Shown piece by piece: positions 7,114 through 15,081 of a stretch of 24,389 nt of DNA (position 1 is the stretch's first letter; every line of letters starts with the position of its first letter). Source of the stretch: a virus. The translations under genes and the position numbers were made by a program. The DNA is taken from positions 1 through 24,389 of the IMG/VR virus record IMGVR_UViG_3300044846_001183, one strand, 5' to 3'. The notes beneath the pieces were generated by a model. That model was not told the origin of the DNA. It did no database searches and saw only the letters and a program-made list of their open reading frames with translations.

Positions 7114-7869
7114 GTGGCAGTCAACGGTCTAGAACTTGAGATCCAAGGCGATGTCCGCAAGCAGACCGACGCGCTCCAGAAGGTCTTTCTGGAGACACTT
7201 GGCTGGAAGGGCATCCGCAAACTAGAGCAGTTCGCCACCGTCAACGCCGCTCGCGCTCTTGCACCCTATGTGCGCGCTGCTGCGCCTACTGACTCCAAGG
7301 CGCTTGCCAAGGCGGTGCGCGGCCGTAAGTCTCGCATCACTCGACCAGGTGCCGTCGTTGGTCCTGTTGGTGGGCGTAAGGGCGTGTGGTACGGCTGGCT
7401 CGTGGTCAAGGGAGTCAAGGCGCATCGCATCCCTAAACTCACTGGCGGACAGCAGGCAGGTGCCTCAGTCAATGCAGCGCTTGATCGACTGGGTGCAGGC
7501 CACTCCATCTTCGGACCAACGCCTGGCTTCCTCCACCCTGGAGTTCGTGGCGATAACTTCGTGATCAACACGGTTGCCGCTAAGATCCAAGTAGCGAAAG
7601 ACGCAATGTCCGCAACGATTGTGCTGCTGCTTACTGATACAGCGAAGCGCAATCAGGTGCTAGGGCTAGAAGCCTCCTACAAGAACAAGACCGCGTCACG
7701 CTGGCAGTCCGAACCGTGGGGTCGCCACTGGAAGGATGCCGATTACCTAGAGACGGTTCTCGGCTCTAAGAAGAAGGGAACTCGACCTAAGGACACCATC
7801 GTCACCACCGGCACCGTTGACGGCGCACTGATGAAGCGCACCATTATGGGAATCAAGGCAGCAAGGTAG
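7114..7869 (+). CDS. HK97 gp10-like minor structural protein
   Basis: The 251-residue basic protein has, in its first half, the pattern of HK97 gp10-like neck or tail proteins: a helix ending in NAARALAPYVRAAAPTDSKALAKAV, followed by a strand-rich stretch (AVVGPVGGRKGVWYGWLVVKGVKAHRIP). The second half is unfamiliar, with a basic C-terminus (GSKKKGTRPKDT). In most phages a gp10-like gene lies before the tail tube; here it lies between the chaperone and the tape measure, which is unusual. The GTG at 7114 begins one base after the preceding stop, with only a weak SD, so reinitiation or coupling is likely. Confidence 0.65.
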   Translation: MAVNGLELEIQGDVRKQTDALQKVFLETLGWKGIRKLEQFATVNAARALAPYVRAAAPTDSKALAKAVRGRKSRITRPGAVVGPVGGRKGVWYGWLVVKGVKAHRIPKLTGGQQAGASVNAALDRLGAGHSIFGPTPGFLHPGVRGDNFVINTVAAKIQVAKDAMSATIVLLLTDTAKRNQVLGLEASYKNKTASRWQSEPWGRHWKDADYLETVLGSKKKGTRPKDTIVTTGTVDGALMKRTIMGIKAAR

Positions 7870-7878
7870 GAATGCAGA

Positions 7879-9003
7879 ATGGCTAATGTCGCAGTAAACG
7901 CAACGATCAGCGCACGAGACGCTGCCTCTGGCAATATCAACAAGGTCAACAAGAGCCTAAAGGCTTTGCAGTTTGGCTTTGCCGCAGCAGGTGTTGCCGC
8001 AGCCGCTCTCGCCAAGTTTGCGTTTGATGCGGTCAGGGCAGCAGCAGAAGATGAGATGTCCAATGCGCGTCTCAACGCTGCACTGAAGGCACGCGGATTC
8101 CTGACTGACGATCTTGCCGCCAAGATCAAGGCGCAGACACTGGCGATGGCTGGGCTCGGCATCACCGATGACCAGGTGCGAGCCGGTATCGAAGTAGGGT
8201 CACGATTCTTCGCCGACCAGACCACCATCCTTGAGGCGAACAGCGTCGCTGCGGATGTAGCGGCCGTCACAGGGCAGTCCCTTGCAGATGTTGTTGAGAC
8301 AATCGGCAAGGCATCGCAGGGGCAACTCAAGGGTCTGCGAGCGCTCGGCGTACAGGTCAACAAGGGCGCTACCGCGCAGGACATCCTGACCGCTATCTCG
8401 GCAAAGTATTCAGGGATCGCCGATGAGATTGCCAATACGACAGGCGGTAAGTTCCTATCTGCACAGATTTCAATCAACGAGAAGATGGAGGAGTTTGGCT
8501 ATCTCCTGCTCCCAGCCGTCAACGCGGCGCTTGACTTTATGACAACGACGGTGATCCCAGGTGTTATCTCTGTGCTTGACAATATGGGTGCAGGTCTTCA
8601 GCGCGCTATTGATAATAGCCTCAATCCATTTCTGGAGAAACTTGAGGAAACAGGAGACCTTATGGGATTGAGTTTCGGAGGACCAGATCAAGAGAGTTAC
8701 TGGGATGGCGTCTTTAGCCAGTTTACAAGGCCACTTGATCAGGCAACACAGGCGCTTGAGTTATTCAACACAGCCTACGAAGCAATGCTTCGGTTCACTG
8801 GGCAGCCAGTACCAAGCGACTTTGCCAATCTCCCAAACACTCCCTCTTACACCGTTGACCCAAACACAGGTATGGCGATTGCGTCAGGCGGCGGCTCGAC
8901 CACCGTCACCACGACCGTCAACATCGGCACTGAAAAGGTTGACACCGTTGTGTCTGAAGCGATGCGCCGAATCAATCCAGGTGGCCGCGGCGGCAATCAG
9001 TAA
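7879..9003 (+). CDS. Tape measure protein (short)
   Basis: The tape measure sets tail length and is ejected with the DNA. The position after the chaperones, the Ala-rich helical composition, an N-terminal coil (SARDAASGNINKVNKSLKAL), and hydrophobic segments (FGFAAAGVAAAALAKFAFDA; EEFGYLLLPAVNAALDFM, then a TTTVIPGVISVL stretch) fit the family. At 374 residues it is short. Using the accepted ratio of roughly 0.15 nm of tail per residue, it would specify a tail near 55 nm. The ATG at 7879 follows a weak GGTAGGA motif. The C-terminal ~90 residues are Thr/Pro-rich and less helical (PSDFANLPNTPSYTVDP, TTVTTTVNIG) and may reach the tail tip. Confidence 0.82.
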   Translation: MANVAVNATISARDAASGNINKVNKSLKALQFGFAAAGVAAAALAKFAFDAVRAAAEDEMSNARLNAALKARGFLTDDLAAKIKAQTLAMAGLGITDDQVRAGIEVGSRFFADQTTILEANSVAADVAAVTGQSLADVVETIGKASQGQLKGLRALGVQVNKGATAQDILTAISAKYSGIADEIANTTGGKFLSAQISINEKMEEFGYLLLPAVNAALDFMTTTVIPGVISVLDNMGAGLQRAIDNSLNPFLEKLEETGDLMGLSFGGPDQESYWDGVFSQFTRPLDQATQALELFNTAYEAMLRFTGQPVPSDFANLPNTPSYTVDPNTGMAIASGGGSTTVTTTVNIGTEKVDTVVSEAMRRINPGGRGGNQ

Positions 9004-10434
9004 ATGGCGAACCCATTCAGCCTGATCATCGCTGGAGTAGACAGCGGCGCGAACCTGCTTGATCTCCCAGCGCCAACGGCGACCACCACGCCGTATGTCG
9101 AACTCGGATCGTTGAGCCTGACGCTCTCTGGAGATAACGCACCTGGCGCGATGAACTTCACGGTCATTGAGCCGAAGACCCCAAGCGGCACTACGCCGTG
9201 GTGGCGCTCAGGTGCCGTCTACGACAATGCTCGCGTCCAGTTCTTTGACAGCCGGTACAGCGTCAGCACGCCGCTCTTCCTTGGCTACATCAGCAACATC
9301 CAAGGCGAACTCCTAGAGAACGGCGTAGGCACACGCGCAACCGTGCAGGTCACTGGCGCTACTGGCTGGCTTCAGTCCACGATTATCCGCAACGGAAAGA
9401 CAGGCATCCGCGCCACCTCATTCGTGGACTCGTTCACCCTTGGCACCAGCACAAGCACCGACCGAGACATCATCAATGGGCTGCTGGCTCGCGTGCATAC
9501 CCAGGTCAATGATGCGACCACGCGCCAGATCCTTGACACCTCTGTGATCAGCGGCTCAACACGAGCCATCTACACAGGCTCCGCGCAGGTCATCGGAAAG
9601 CAGACCTTCAAGGCAACCACCTTGCAGAGCGCACTCGATAGCGTGGCCGAAGAGGCAGGCGGAGTCGCCGATATTCAATACCGCTTCTGGATTGATGGCG
9701 ATGGGCGACTGAACTACGGTCCGAAGGTTGCCGCGTCAACCTACGCCAATGCACCGGCAGAGATCGTGACTGACCCTGCGAGCATCCAGACTGGGAGCGC
9801 CGCGAGCGTGACGCGCCTCTTCGCTCGTGACCTGACCGTCAACCTTGACCACGACAATATCGTCAAGGGGATCTTTGTGATGGCTGACTCGGCGTATGCG
9901 CGCTACGACAACAATCAAACCTACCCTACCGCACCAACTAACGACCCATACTTCCGCACCTACACAGGAACCTTTAGCCGCAACGGTGCTGGGCTTGCCA
10001 GCCGCAATGGTCCCCTGCCACACGAAGTCTTCAGCGCGCCGAAGATCAACAAGAAGTCAGACCGTGGGACGCAGATTGGTCAACTCGCTCGCGGAACGAT
10101 GGCGAGCCGAGCGCAACCGCGTCGCACCGTATCGTTCACCATTGCCGGTGGGAACCTCAGCCAGACTTCTGCGCCAGACTGGGAGTACGGCTACGCACAG
10201 GGCTACGCACTTACCGCCGCTGCGACCTATACACTGGTCAAGGCGTGGCTGCCAGGGCAGTATGTAAAGATCACCGCGCCAATGCTTGACTTGTCATCTA
10301 CCATCCTCTACATCCCTAGCGTGACAATGCGCTTCGCAGAGGGTGGCGGCACCTATCAGGTGCAGTTCGAGATTCAGGCAGACTTCCGCAGGCAGTACAT
10401 CAGCGGCCTTCGCGGCTTAGTTGGAGGTGAGTAA
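9004..10434 (+). CDS. Minor tail / baseplate hub-like protein
   Basis: The 476-residue, beta-rich protein follows the tape measure directly (ATG just after the stop). It opens with FSLIIAGVDSGANLLDLP and a jelly-like region (YVELGSLSLTLSGDN, TPLFLGYISNIQGEL), then a middle part resembling the hub domains of gp27-type or siphovirus gp37-like tail proteins (LQSALDSVAEEAGGVADIQYRFWIDGDGRLNYGPK). The C-terminal part around LVKAWLPGQYVKITAP is also typical, because hub proteins end with a domain setting up coordinates and derivatives of ring geometry. It probably closes the tail tube and carries the fibre encoded next. No peptidase motif is visible. Confidence 0.68.
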   Translation: MANPFSLIIAGVDSGANLLDLPAPTATTTPYVELGSLSLTLSGDNAPGAMNFTVIEPKTPSGTTPWWRSGAVYDNARVQFFDSRYSVSTPLFLGYISNIQGELLENGVGTRATVQVTGATGWLQSTIIRNGKTGIRATSFVDSFTLGTSTSTDRDIINGLLARVHTQVNDATTRQILDTSVISGSTRAIYTGSAQVIGKQTFKATTLQSALDSVAEEAGGVADIQYRFWIDGDGRLNYGPKVAASTYANAPAEIVTDPASIQTGSAASVTRLFARDLTVNLDHDNIVKGIFVMADSAYARYDNNQTYPTAPTNDPYFRTYTGTFSRNGAGLASRNGPLPHEVFSAPKINKKSDRGTQIGQLARGTMASRAQPRRTVSFTIAGGNLSQTSAPDWEYGYAQGYALTAAATYTLVKAWLPGQYVKITAPMLDLSSTILYIPSVTMRFAEGGGTYQVQFEIQADFRRQYISGLRGLVGGE

Positions 10435-10436
10435 TC

Positions 10437-11984
10437 GTGGGTAAGTACGGCACAAACCTAGAAGGCTTCGGCGCGTTTGAGGGTGGAGTCAACGCCGACA
10501 AGGGCGCGCCGCTCGTCAGCACATCGAGCGACGGCGAGACCGCGCTGCTCTTCGGTCCTGCCGCGCTGCGAGAGATTCAGGCTGGCGTGGCGAACGGCGA
10601 CTTCGCCATTCCGCCGGATGCAGCAGGCGACACAATCACAGAAGAGAACCCACTGCCGTACTGGACCTTCACAGATGTCAACAGCGCTGGAGCCATCACG
10701 GCTGCCATCGTTGCGTCTGCTTCCGCAGGATCTGGCAATGTGCTTCGCTTGAGCGTTGCTGCCTCAACTCTTACTGGAAAGAGCGCAACCCTAACGCGCT
10801 TCGTGCCAGTTGCTTCTTCTCGCAACCGAGCCTTTGCTCACTTCCCAGAACTCAACACGGCGAGTGCAACCAACACCGCCAACATCAGCCTGACGATTGC
10901 CTACCAGTATTACAAGCAGGACTACACCACGACTGGCTCTAGCGGCACATTCACGGCAACCTTTGCCACTCTTGGTACCGGCACGAACTGGCTGAATCCA
11001 CCTATCGCTACGACTAATGCCGCGCCGTCGGATGCGGCCTTCATCTATGTGACCATTACGGTCTCAACGACGGCAACAACGCCTGCCTCTGTATCAACGG
11101 TTGACATCACTGAGGTGCGGCTTGTGCGCGGAGATCAAACCAACCTGTTCGCGGAATACACAACGCCTGCCACCTATGCGCCAACTCGTGTGCGACAGGT
11201 CAACGGTGTTCTCAACATTGAGCCAAACGGCGGCACAGGCAATGTGACGCTTGGCGGCGACCTGACGGTGACTGGCGCAGATGTCAACCTTGGCACTGGA
11301 CTCACCGTCGGAGTCCTTGGTACTTCAGCCGTTCAGTTCACGCGAAATGACACTGGCAACCGCGCCAACATCACGGTCGGTCGTGTGTTCCCAGGCACGC
11401 AAGCAACGCGCTATATGGACGACAACGGATCATCGATCACTTTCAGTGATGACATTGTTGTAAGCGGAGCCACTACTGCAACGACCTTCTATTCAACAAG
11501 TGGGGTACAGGCTCTTGCTGGCTCTAACGGCGCCGATGTCACCCTGACAGGCGCTGATACCAGCGTGCCAATCTCTGGCAACGGAGAACTTCAGTCAATC
11601 CCAAACACAACCACCGCGACGACAAACAGCGCGCGTTGGGTTTCAACTGGAGGCAGCACCTACGGCCTGCGCCGTGACTCATCAACGCGCCGCGTCAAGA
11701 CAAACATTGTGCAAGCAGATGAGGGAGTCCTTGCCGCCGCCAAGCGCCTCCGCGCCGTCCACTTTGAGCCACTTGAGAAAGACGAAGATGGCAACCTGCA
11801 CGGCACTGGGCAGTTGACGCTCGGACTTATTGCTGAAGAGATCCTAGAGGCTGGGCTTGGATGCGCCGTGACCTATGACGGCGAAGGATTGCCGGACGGA
11901 TACGATGAGCGCGTGATCATCGCTGCGCTGCTGCATCGAGTGAACGATCTTGAAGAGCGCCTGGCCGCGCTGGAGTCACGATGA
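10437..11984 (+). CDS. Tail fibre with C-terminal S74 intramolecular chaperone
   Basis: This host-recognition fibre has 515 residues. The first ~230 form a beta-rich structural part. A repetitive region follows (GGTGNVTLGGDLTVTGADVN, TGLTVGVLGTSAVQFTRND, ADVTLTGADT) typical of trimeric beta-helical fibres. The last ~100 residues match the peptidase S74 domain: SSTRRVKTNI near residue 414 (conserved Ser and Lys), VLAAAKRLRAVHFEP, a GLIAEEI motif, and a final coiled coil (IIAALLHRVNDLEERLAALE). S74 domains trimerise the fibre and cleave themselves off. The GTG 10437 start has an excellent SD (GGAGGTGA, 10423-10430). The stop overlaps the holin candidate start (ATGA). Confidence 0.85.
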   Translation: MGKYGTNLEGFGAFEGGVNADKGAPLVSTSSDGETALLFGPAALREIQAGVANGDFAIPPDAAGDTITEENPLPYWTFTDVNSAGAITAAIVASASAGSGNVLRLSVAASTLTGKSATLTRFVPVASSRNRAFAHFPELNTASATNTANISLTIAYQYYKQDYTTTGSSGTFTATFATLGTGTNWLNPPIATTNAAPSDAAFIYVTITVSTTATTPASVSTVDITEVRLVRGDQTNLFAEYTTPATYAPTRVRQVNGVLNIEPNGGTGNVTLGGDLTVTGADVNLGTGLTVGVLGTSAVQFTRNDTGNRANITVGRVFPGTQATRYMDDNGSSITFSDDIVVSGATTATTFYSTSGVQALAGSNGADVTLTGADTSVPISGNGELQSIPNTTTATTNSARWVSTGGSTYGLRRDSSTRRVKTNIVQADEGVLAAAKRLRAVHFEPLEKDEDGNLHGTGQLTLGLIAEEILEAGLGCAVTYDGEGLPDGYDERVIIAALLHRVNDLEERLAALESR

Positions 11985-12148
11985 CGCCACGCCAGATTGA
12001 TCAATTGATCGAGCGGCTGGACTCTCACTCTGCCAAGTTGGATCAGGTGCGGTCGGATGTGGACAAACTCAAAGGAGGACTAGTGGCTATCGGTGCGCTG
12101 TTGTTCAGCGTACTTGTGCCGCTACTCGCATCGCTGCTCGCTAAGTGA
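11981..12148 (+). CDS. XhlA-like holin candidate (coiled coil plus one TM segment)
   Basis: The 55-residue protein begins at ATG 11981, overlapping the fibre stop. Residues 1-32 are charged and helical with heptad-like hydrophobics (IDQLIERLDSHSAKLDQVRSDVDKL). Residues 33-54 form a hydrophobic helix (GLVAIGALLFSVLVPLLASLL) ending in Lys. This layout is that of XhlA/hemolysin-type phage proteins that support lysis, and the position at the start of the lysis cassette agrees. The stop overlaps the GTG of the next gene. A good SD cannot be seen, so coupling to the fibre gene is likely. Confidence 0.72.
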   Translation: MTPRQIDQLIERLDSHSAKLDQVRSDVDKLKGGLVAIGALLFSVLVPLLASLLAK

Positions 12149-13281
12149 AGCGCGCCGCGTTCCCACTGCTGGGGATCATCTTCAGCACGCTCATCTTCCT
12201 GCCCATCGTGCGCGCTGAGGATCTGCCACAGCAGGGTGTGACGATGACGGTCTACCCAGAGATGTCGTGGCCGTTCGAGCCGTGGGTCACGCCACCGACA
12301 AGCGAGCCGTGCTACTCCGCCGTGGTGCCAAACATCGACTACGACTGGGGTGGCGCGCCTGCCGCAGAGGGCTGTCCAGGTGATCTCTTTATGGTCCACT
12401 TCAGCGGCTGGCTTACGGTGCCAGAAAGCGGCCAGTGGGAGTTCCTCAACTGGAGCGACGATGGCTGGAGGATGACGCTAGGCGGCGTGCTGACCATTGA
12501 TGACTGGAACTTCCACGGCTGCGGCGGTCACTGGTCAGGACCGAATGAGGGCTACTCGCAACTCGTCGCAGGTCAGTCCTACGCGCTCGACATCTGGATG
12601 TTTGAGTGGGGCGGTGGCGCGTGTGCGCGCCTGGACTACGGATCGCCAAGCGGATACGGCGTTGTGCCAACTGAGTGGCTGACTACCAGCGCACTCCCAT
12701 CGCCAGAACCATCGGCTGAACCATCTCCGAGTGTTGAACCAAGTCCTGAGCCGTCGCCGAGCGAAGAGCCGTCGCCGTCTCCAAGTCCAAGTCAGGAGCC
12801 ATCCTATGAACCTTCACCTACACCAACCCCAGAGCCGTCACCGACTGCCACACCCCAGCCGTCGCCCACGGCCGAGCCGTCGCCAGTTCCTACTCCGACA
12901 GTCACCCCTACTCCTACTCCCACTCCTGTACCTACTCCTGAACCGTCAGTAGAACCAACACCGACACCTGAGCCGACCGTGGAGCCAACACCGTCGCCGT
13001 CACCGTCACCAGATAACATTGCAGAAGAAGCAGCAGCGGTAGTCGGTGAGACTATTGCGGCAGTGAGCGAAGCAGTTGGAGAGGCGGCAGCCGCAGTAGC
13101 GGAAACCGTCTCACAGGCTGTTGAAGCCATCGCCAATCTCGGCAAGGATCTCTCTCCGGTCGAGAAGCAGGAGGCTGCGCCGGTCGCCATCGCCATCATC
13201 GTTGGTCAGGTAGCCAGTGCGGCCGTCGCCGCAGCATCGACCGCAGCCGCTGCAAGTGCAGCCAGAAAGGCAACTAAATGA
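12145..13281 (+). CDS. Exported PA14-domain protein with Pro/Ser/Glu-rich linker
   Basis: The 378 residues comprise four parts. Residues 1-24 are a signal peptide (basic start, hydrophobic LLGIIFSTLIFLPIV, probable cleavage after VRA). Residues 55-175 form a PA14-like domain: FMVHFSGWLTVPESGQWEF, then SDDGW (104-108) and TLGGVLTIDDW, the usual metal-binding loop and hairpin of PA14 carbohydrate-binding folds. Residues ~184-291 are a low-complexity linker of Pro with Ser, Thr, Glu and Val. The last ~87 residues are Ala/Val-rich and helical, with a hydrophobic segment (APVAIAIIVGQVASAAVAAA) and a basic tail. PA14 domains often bind sugars or stabilise cell-wall proteins. Encoded between two holin candidates, it could act on the host envelope at lysis, mark the infected cell surface, or be a virion component. 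GTG 12145 overlaps the previous stop. Confidence 0.82.
   Translation: MKRAAFPLLGIIFSTLIFLPIVRAEDLPQQGVTMTVYPEMSWPFEPWVTPPTSEPCYSAVVPNIDYDWGGAPAAEGCPGDLFMVHFSGWLTVPESGQWEFLNWSDDGWRMTLGGVLTIDDWNFHGCGGHWSGPNEGYSQLVAGQSYALDIWMFEWGGGACARLDYGSPSGYGVVPTEWLTTSALPSPEPSAEPSPSVEPSPEPSPSEEPSPSPSPSQEPSYEPSPTPTPEPSPTATPQPSPTAEPSPVPTPTVTPTPTPTPVPTPEPSVEPTPTPEPTVEPTPSPSPSPDNIAEEAAAVVGETIAAVSEAVGEAAAAVAETVSQAVEAIANLGKDLSPVEKQEAAPVAIAIIVGQVASAAVAAASTAAAASAARKATK
12700..13012 (+). repeat. Low-complexity Pro/Ser/Glu/Thr coding repeat
   Basis: Short irregular repeats built from cc(a/g)-agt/tcg-cc(a/g) and gag-ccg-tcg units encode the PxP linker of the PA14 protein. Unit length drifts and synonymous codons alternate, so the repeat is selected at the protein level or grows by slippage. 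It is not a CRISPR or a direct-repeat regulatory element. Confidence 0.8.
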
Positions 13282-13451
13282 TCAAGCGGATTATTATTGA
13301 CCTAGTAGGCGGAGCCTGGACAATCCTAGGCTTGCTCTTTGCTGTCGTTGTTCTGCCAGAGGGCGACACGCAGTCCACGATGGCGACGCTATTCGGTGGG
13401 CTGACAATCATCTGGCTCGTCACAGGACCACTTAGGTGGATGGAGGAATAA
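13278..13451 (+). CDS. Two-TM small membrane protein, holin candidate
   Basis: The 57-residue protein begins at ATG 13278, overlapping the PA14 stop (ATGA), and ends with a TAATG overlap to the next gene. It has an N-terminal basic start (MIKRIIIDLVGGAW), a hydrophobic helix (TILGLLFAVVVLP), a short polar loop (EGDTQST) and a second helix (MATLFGGLTIIWLVTG) before a charged tail. Two short helices, small size and location just before the endolysin fit a class II-like holin. It was missed by size-filtered gene finding but is well supported by the overlaps. Confidence 0.7.
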   Translation: MIKRIIIDLVGGAWTILGLLFAVVVLPEGDTQSTMATLFGGLTIIWLVTGPLRWMEE

Positions 13452-13702
13452 TGAGCGCAGCAGATCACATCGAACAGATCCACGAGCAGGGTTGGACGCG
13501 CATCAATACCGCGCCAGGTGAGTGGGTGGCACTCGTCCTGAACACCGAGAACAGCGCGTTTGGCGGCACGCTCTGGAAGCAGGGCGAAGATGGCAACGAC
13601 TACTCAGAGGGCTGCACAGAGGGATTCCCTGTCAGCGCCGCTCTGGACTTTGACGCAGCCGGTCGAGCGCTTGCCGTACTCATCAAGCAGGAGAACGCCT
13701 AA
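13451..13702 (+). CDS. Small acidic protein of unknown function in the lysis cassette
   Basis: This 83-residue protein starts at ATG 13451 (TAATG overlap; GGAGGA at 13442-13447 is the SD). It is soluble and acidic, with aromatic strands (GWTRINTAPGEWVALVLNTE, FGGTLWKQGEDGNDY) and a C-terminal helix (DAAGRALAVLIKQENA). I do not recognise a family. Its position between holin candidate and endolysin, with overlaps on both sides, suggests co-regulation with lysis. Confidence 0.7.
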   Translation: MSAADHIEQIHEQGWTRINTAPGEWVALVLNTENSAFGGTLWKQGEDGNDYSEGCTEGFPVSAALDFDAAGRALAVLIKQENA

Positions 13703-14916
13703 TGCCGCTGTACCGCGTCAAGTCGCAGTTATACGCCGACGCTGAAGCGCAGGTCAAGGGCGCAGCCAATCAGATCCTTGATGACTGCACCTGGTCATCG
13801 GCTGCGGCCGCAGTCTCGTGGGCTTCTGGCTACACCGTGGACTACAGCGCCGCTCAGGGAGTCGCCGCATTCGAGAAGGCGACAGGGCGCAAAGATGTGC
13901 AGGGCAAGAACGACGCAGGCGGCTCACTCAAAGAAGCCGCGCAGACCATCGCCGTACTCGGCGGCAAGGCACGCTACGCCAAGTCGTGGGAGGACGCGAT
14001 GGCAGCAGCCAAGCAGGGCGCTGCTCTTATGGTCTGGGTGCAGCAGCCTGTCGGCTATCCAGATGTGCGGATCTCCAAGTGGCACGATGTCTGGAAGAAG
14101 TGGTGGACAAAGAAAGACCCAGCGCACCTGAAGGCTGGCTACGGCCATATGACCTCCGCAGGATGGTGCGAAGACCACGGCTGGCAGTGGGCGTGTCCGA
14201 CTCGTGACGAGAAGGTCGCCGCTGAGAAGTACGGCGTGCCGGTCACAGAGGCGCAGTTGCGCCAGATCGCCAATAGCAAGGTCAAGGCGAAGAAGGTTGC
14301 AGTCGACTACAAGTGCCTGCTCATCGTCACGCACCCAGGCCGTGTCACCGCGTCGCCGCCAGTCGTGGCTCCAGCGCCAGTGAGCGCTCCAGTCGCGGTA
14401 GCATCTCTAGACGAGCACATTGATACGCGGCTCGCAGCCGCTCCCACAATCGCCGCAGAGGCACCACAGAGCCACGCTAAGGAGGTTCCAGTGAACAAGA
14501 AGACCAAGACGGCCGCCGTGATCGCTGACGCGGAAGCGGCGCTTCAGCGCGTGGACTGGGATGACAAGGGCAAGGAAGCCATCAACGCACTCGTTGAAGC
14601 CGCGAAGGCGAGCAACGGCAAGAAGGGCTTTCGCGGCAAGGTAGCCGCATCGTTCGGCTGGATCATTGCCAATACCGGCATTGACGAAATGATCATCGAA
14701 GCGCTCCGCACAGGTCTCGGCACTGGACTCGCCATCGCCTTGGCGAGCGGCTCCCAGATCACGCGCCTAGACGCTGACCAGGCAGATATGATCTTCGCCG
14801 GTGCAATCGCCGCCTGCCTTCAGGTCATCGTGCGCGCCCTCAACCCTGACGATCCGAAGTTCGGTATCGGCAAGGCGAAGACAGAGATCGCTAACGGCAA
14901 CGGCCCTCACAAGTAA
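13702..14916 (+). CDS. Endolysin: C39-like cysteine peptidase with separable C-terminal domain
   Basis: The N-terminal ~230 residues look like the C39/papain-like peptidase of actinophage endolysins. Cys29 lies in LDDCTWSSAAAAVSWASGY, a central helix with GGSLKEAAQTIAVLGGKAR follows, and a GYGHM motif (His149) is followed by a polar residue around Asp158 in WCEDHGW. A Pro/Ala/Val linker spans residues 214-260. The C-terminal 141 residues (from 264) are charged, then contain hydrophobic Gly/Ala-rich helices (GLGTGLAIALASGS; MIFAGAIAACLQVIVRAL). That part could be a wall-binding, oligomerising or holin-like domain. A near-perfect SD inside the gene precedes an in-frame GTG at 14491. The ATG 13702 overlaps the previous stop (TAATG). 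The peptide bond cleaved would be in the cross-linking peptide, by family analogy. Confidence 0.8.
   Translation: MPLYRVKSQLYADAEAQVKGAANQILDDCTWSSAAAAVSWASGYTVDYSAAQGVAAFEKATGRKDVQGKNDAGGSLKEAAQTIAVLGGKARYAKSWEDAMAAAKQGAALMVWVQQPVGYPDVRISKWHDVWKKWWTKKDPAHLKAGYGHMTSAGWCEDHGWQWACPTRDEKVAAEKYGVPVTEAQLRQIANSKVKAKKVAVDYKCLLIVTHPGRVTASPPVVAPAPVSAPVAVASLDEHIDTRLAAAPTIAAEAPQSHAKEVPVNKKTKTAAVIADAEAALQRVDWDDKGKEAINALVEAAKASNGKKGFRGKVAASFGWIIANTGIDEMIIEALRTGLGTGLAIALASGSQITRLDADQADMIFAGAIAACLQVIVRALNPDDPKFGIGKAKTEIANGNGPHK
14478..14493 (+). promoter_or_regulatory. Strong internal RBS and GTG start inside the endolysin gene
   Basis: TAAGGAGGT (14478-14486) matches the anti-SD of 16S rRNA over nine bases. 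It lies four bases before GTG 14491, which is in frame with the endolysin. Initiation gives a 141-residue C-terminal product starting VNKKTKTAAVIADAEAAL. The match is the strongest SD in the window, located exactly between the linker and the C-terminal domain. Actual use is inferred. Confidence 0.75.
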
Positions 14917-14919
14917 ATC

Positions 14920-15075
14920 GTGCCAGTCCGAGTGTCTAAGCCATTCGGCAACTGCTCCGTCTGCGAGATGGTCGCTAGGGTCTGGGAGGTCGAGTCCGCA
15001 GACGAGTTGCTCTGTGGGGTCTGCCTGAGACTATTGGTGGCGATCAGCCTAGAGGACTTGACACAGCCGTCCTAG
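14920..15075 (+). CDS. CxxC...CxxC zinc-ribbon microprotein
   Basis: A 51-residue frame opens with GTG 14920, three bases after the endolysin stop. Two CxxC pairs (NCSVC at 12-15, LCGVC at 32-35) are spaced like a small zinc ribbon, with acidic and hydrophobic residues between. No SD is visible, so initiation would depend on coupling. Function unknown. It resembles in plan the CxxC proteins at 15622 and 23975. It is the last gene of the late block; the hairpin at 15082 follows its stop by seven bases. Confidence 0.55.
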   Translation: MPVRVSKPFGNCSVCEMVARVWEVESADELLCGVCLRLLVAISLEDLTQPS

Positions 15076-15081
15076 GCGGCT

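Noticed and set aside
7743-8477. 244-codon - strand frame opposite the tape measure
   Set aside because: Antisense shadow of an Ala-rich gene; no independent start signals or recognisable domains.
12700-13012. Possible CRISPR or tandem regulatory repeats
   Set aside because: Units are irregular, in frame, and explained by a low-complexity protein linker; no constant repeat with unique spacers.
12804-13199. - strand frame with Gly-Val-Gly-Asp repeats
   Set aside because: It is the reverse reading of the Pro/Ser/Glu linker repeat of the PA14 gene; repeats on one strand create repeats on the other.
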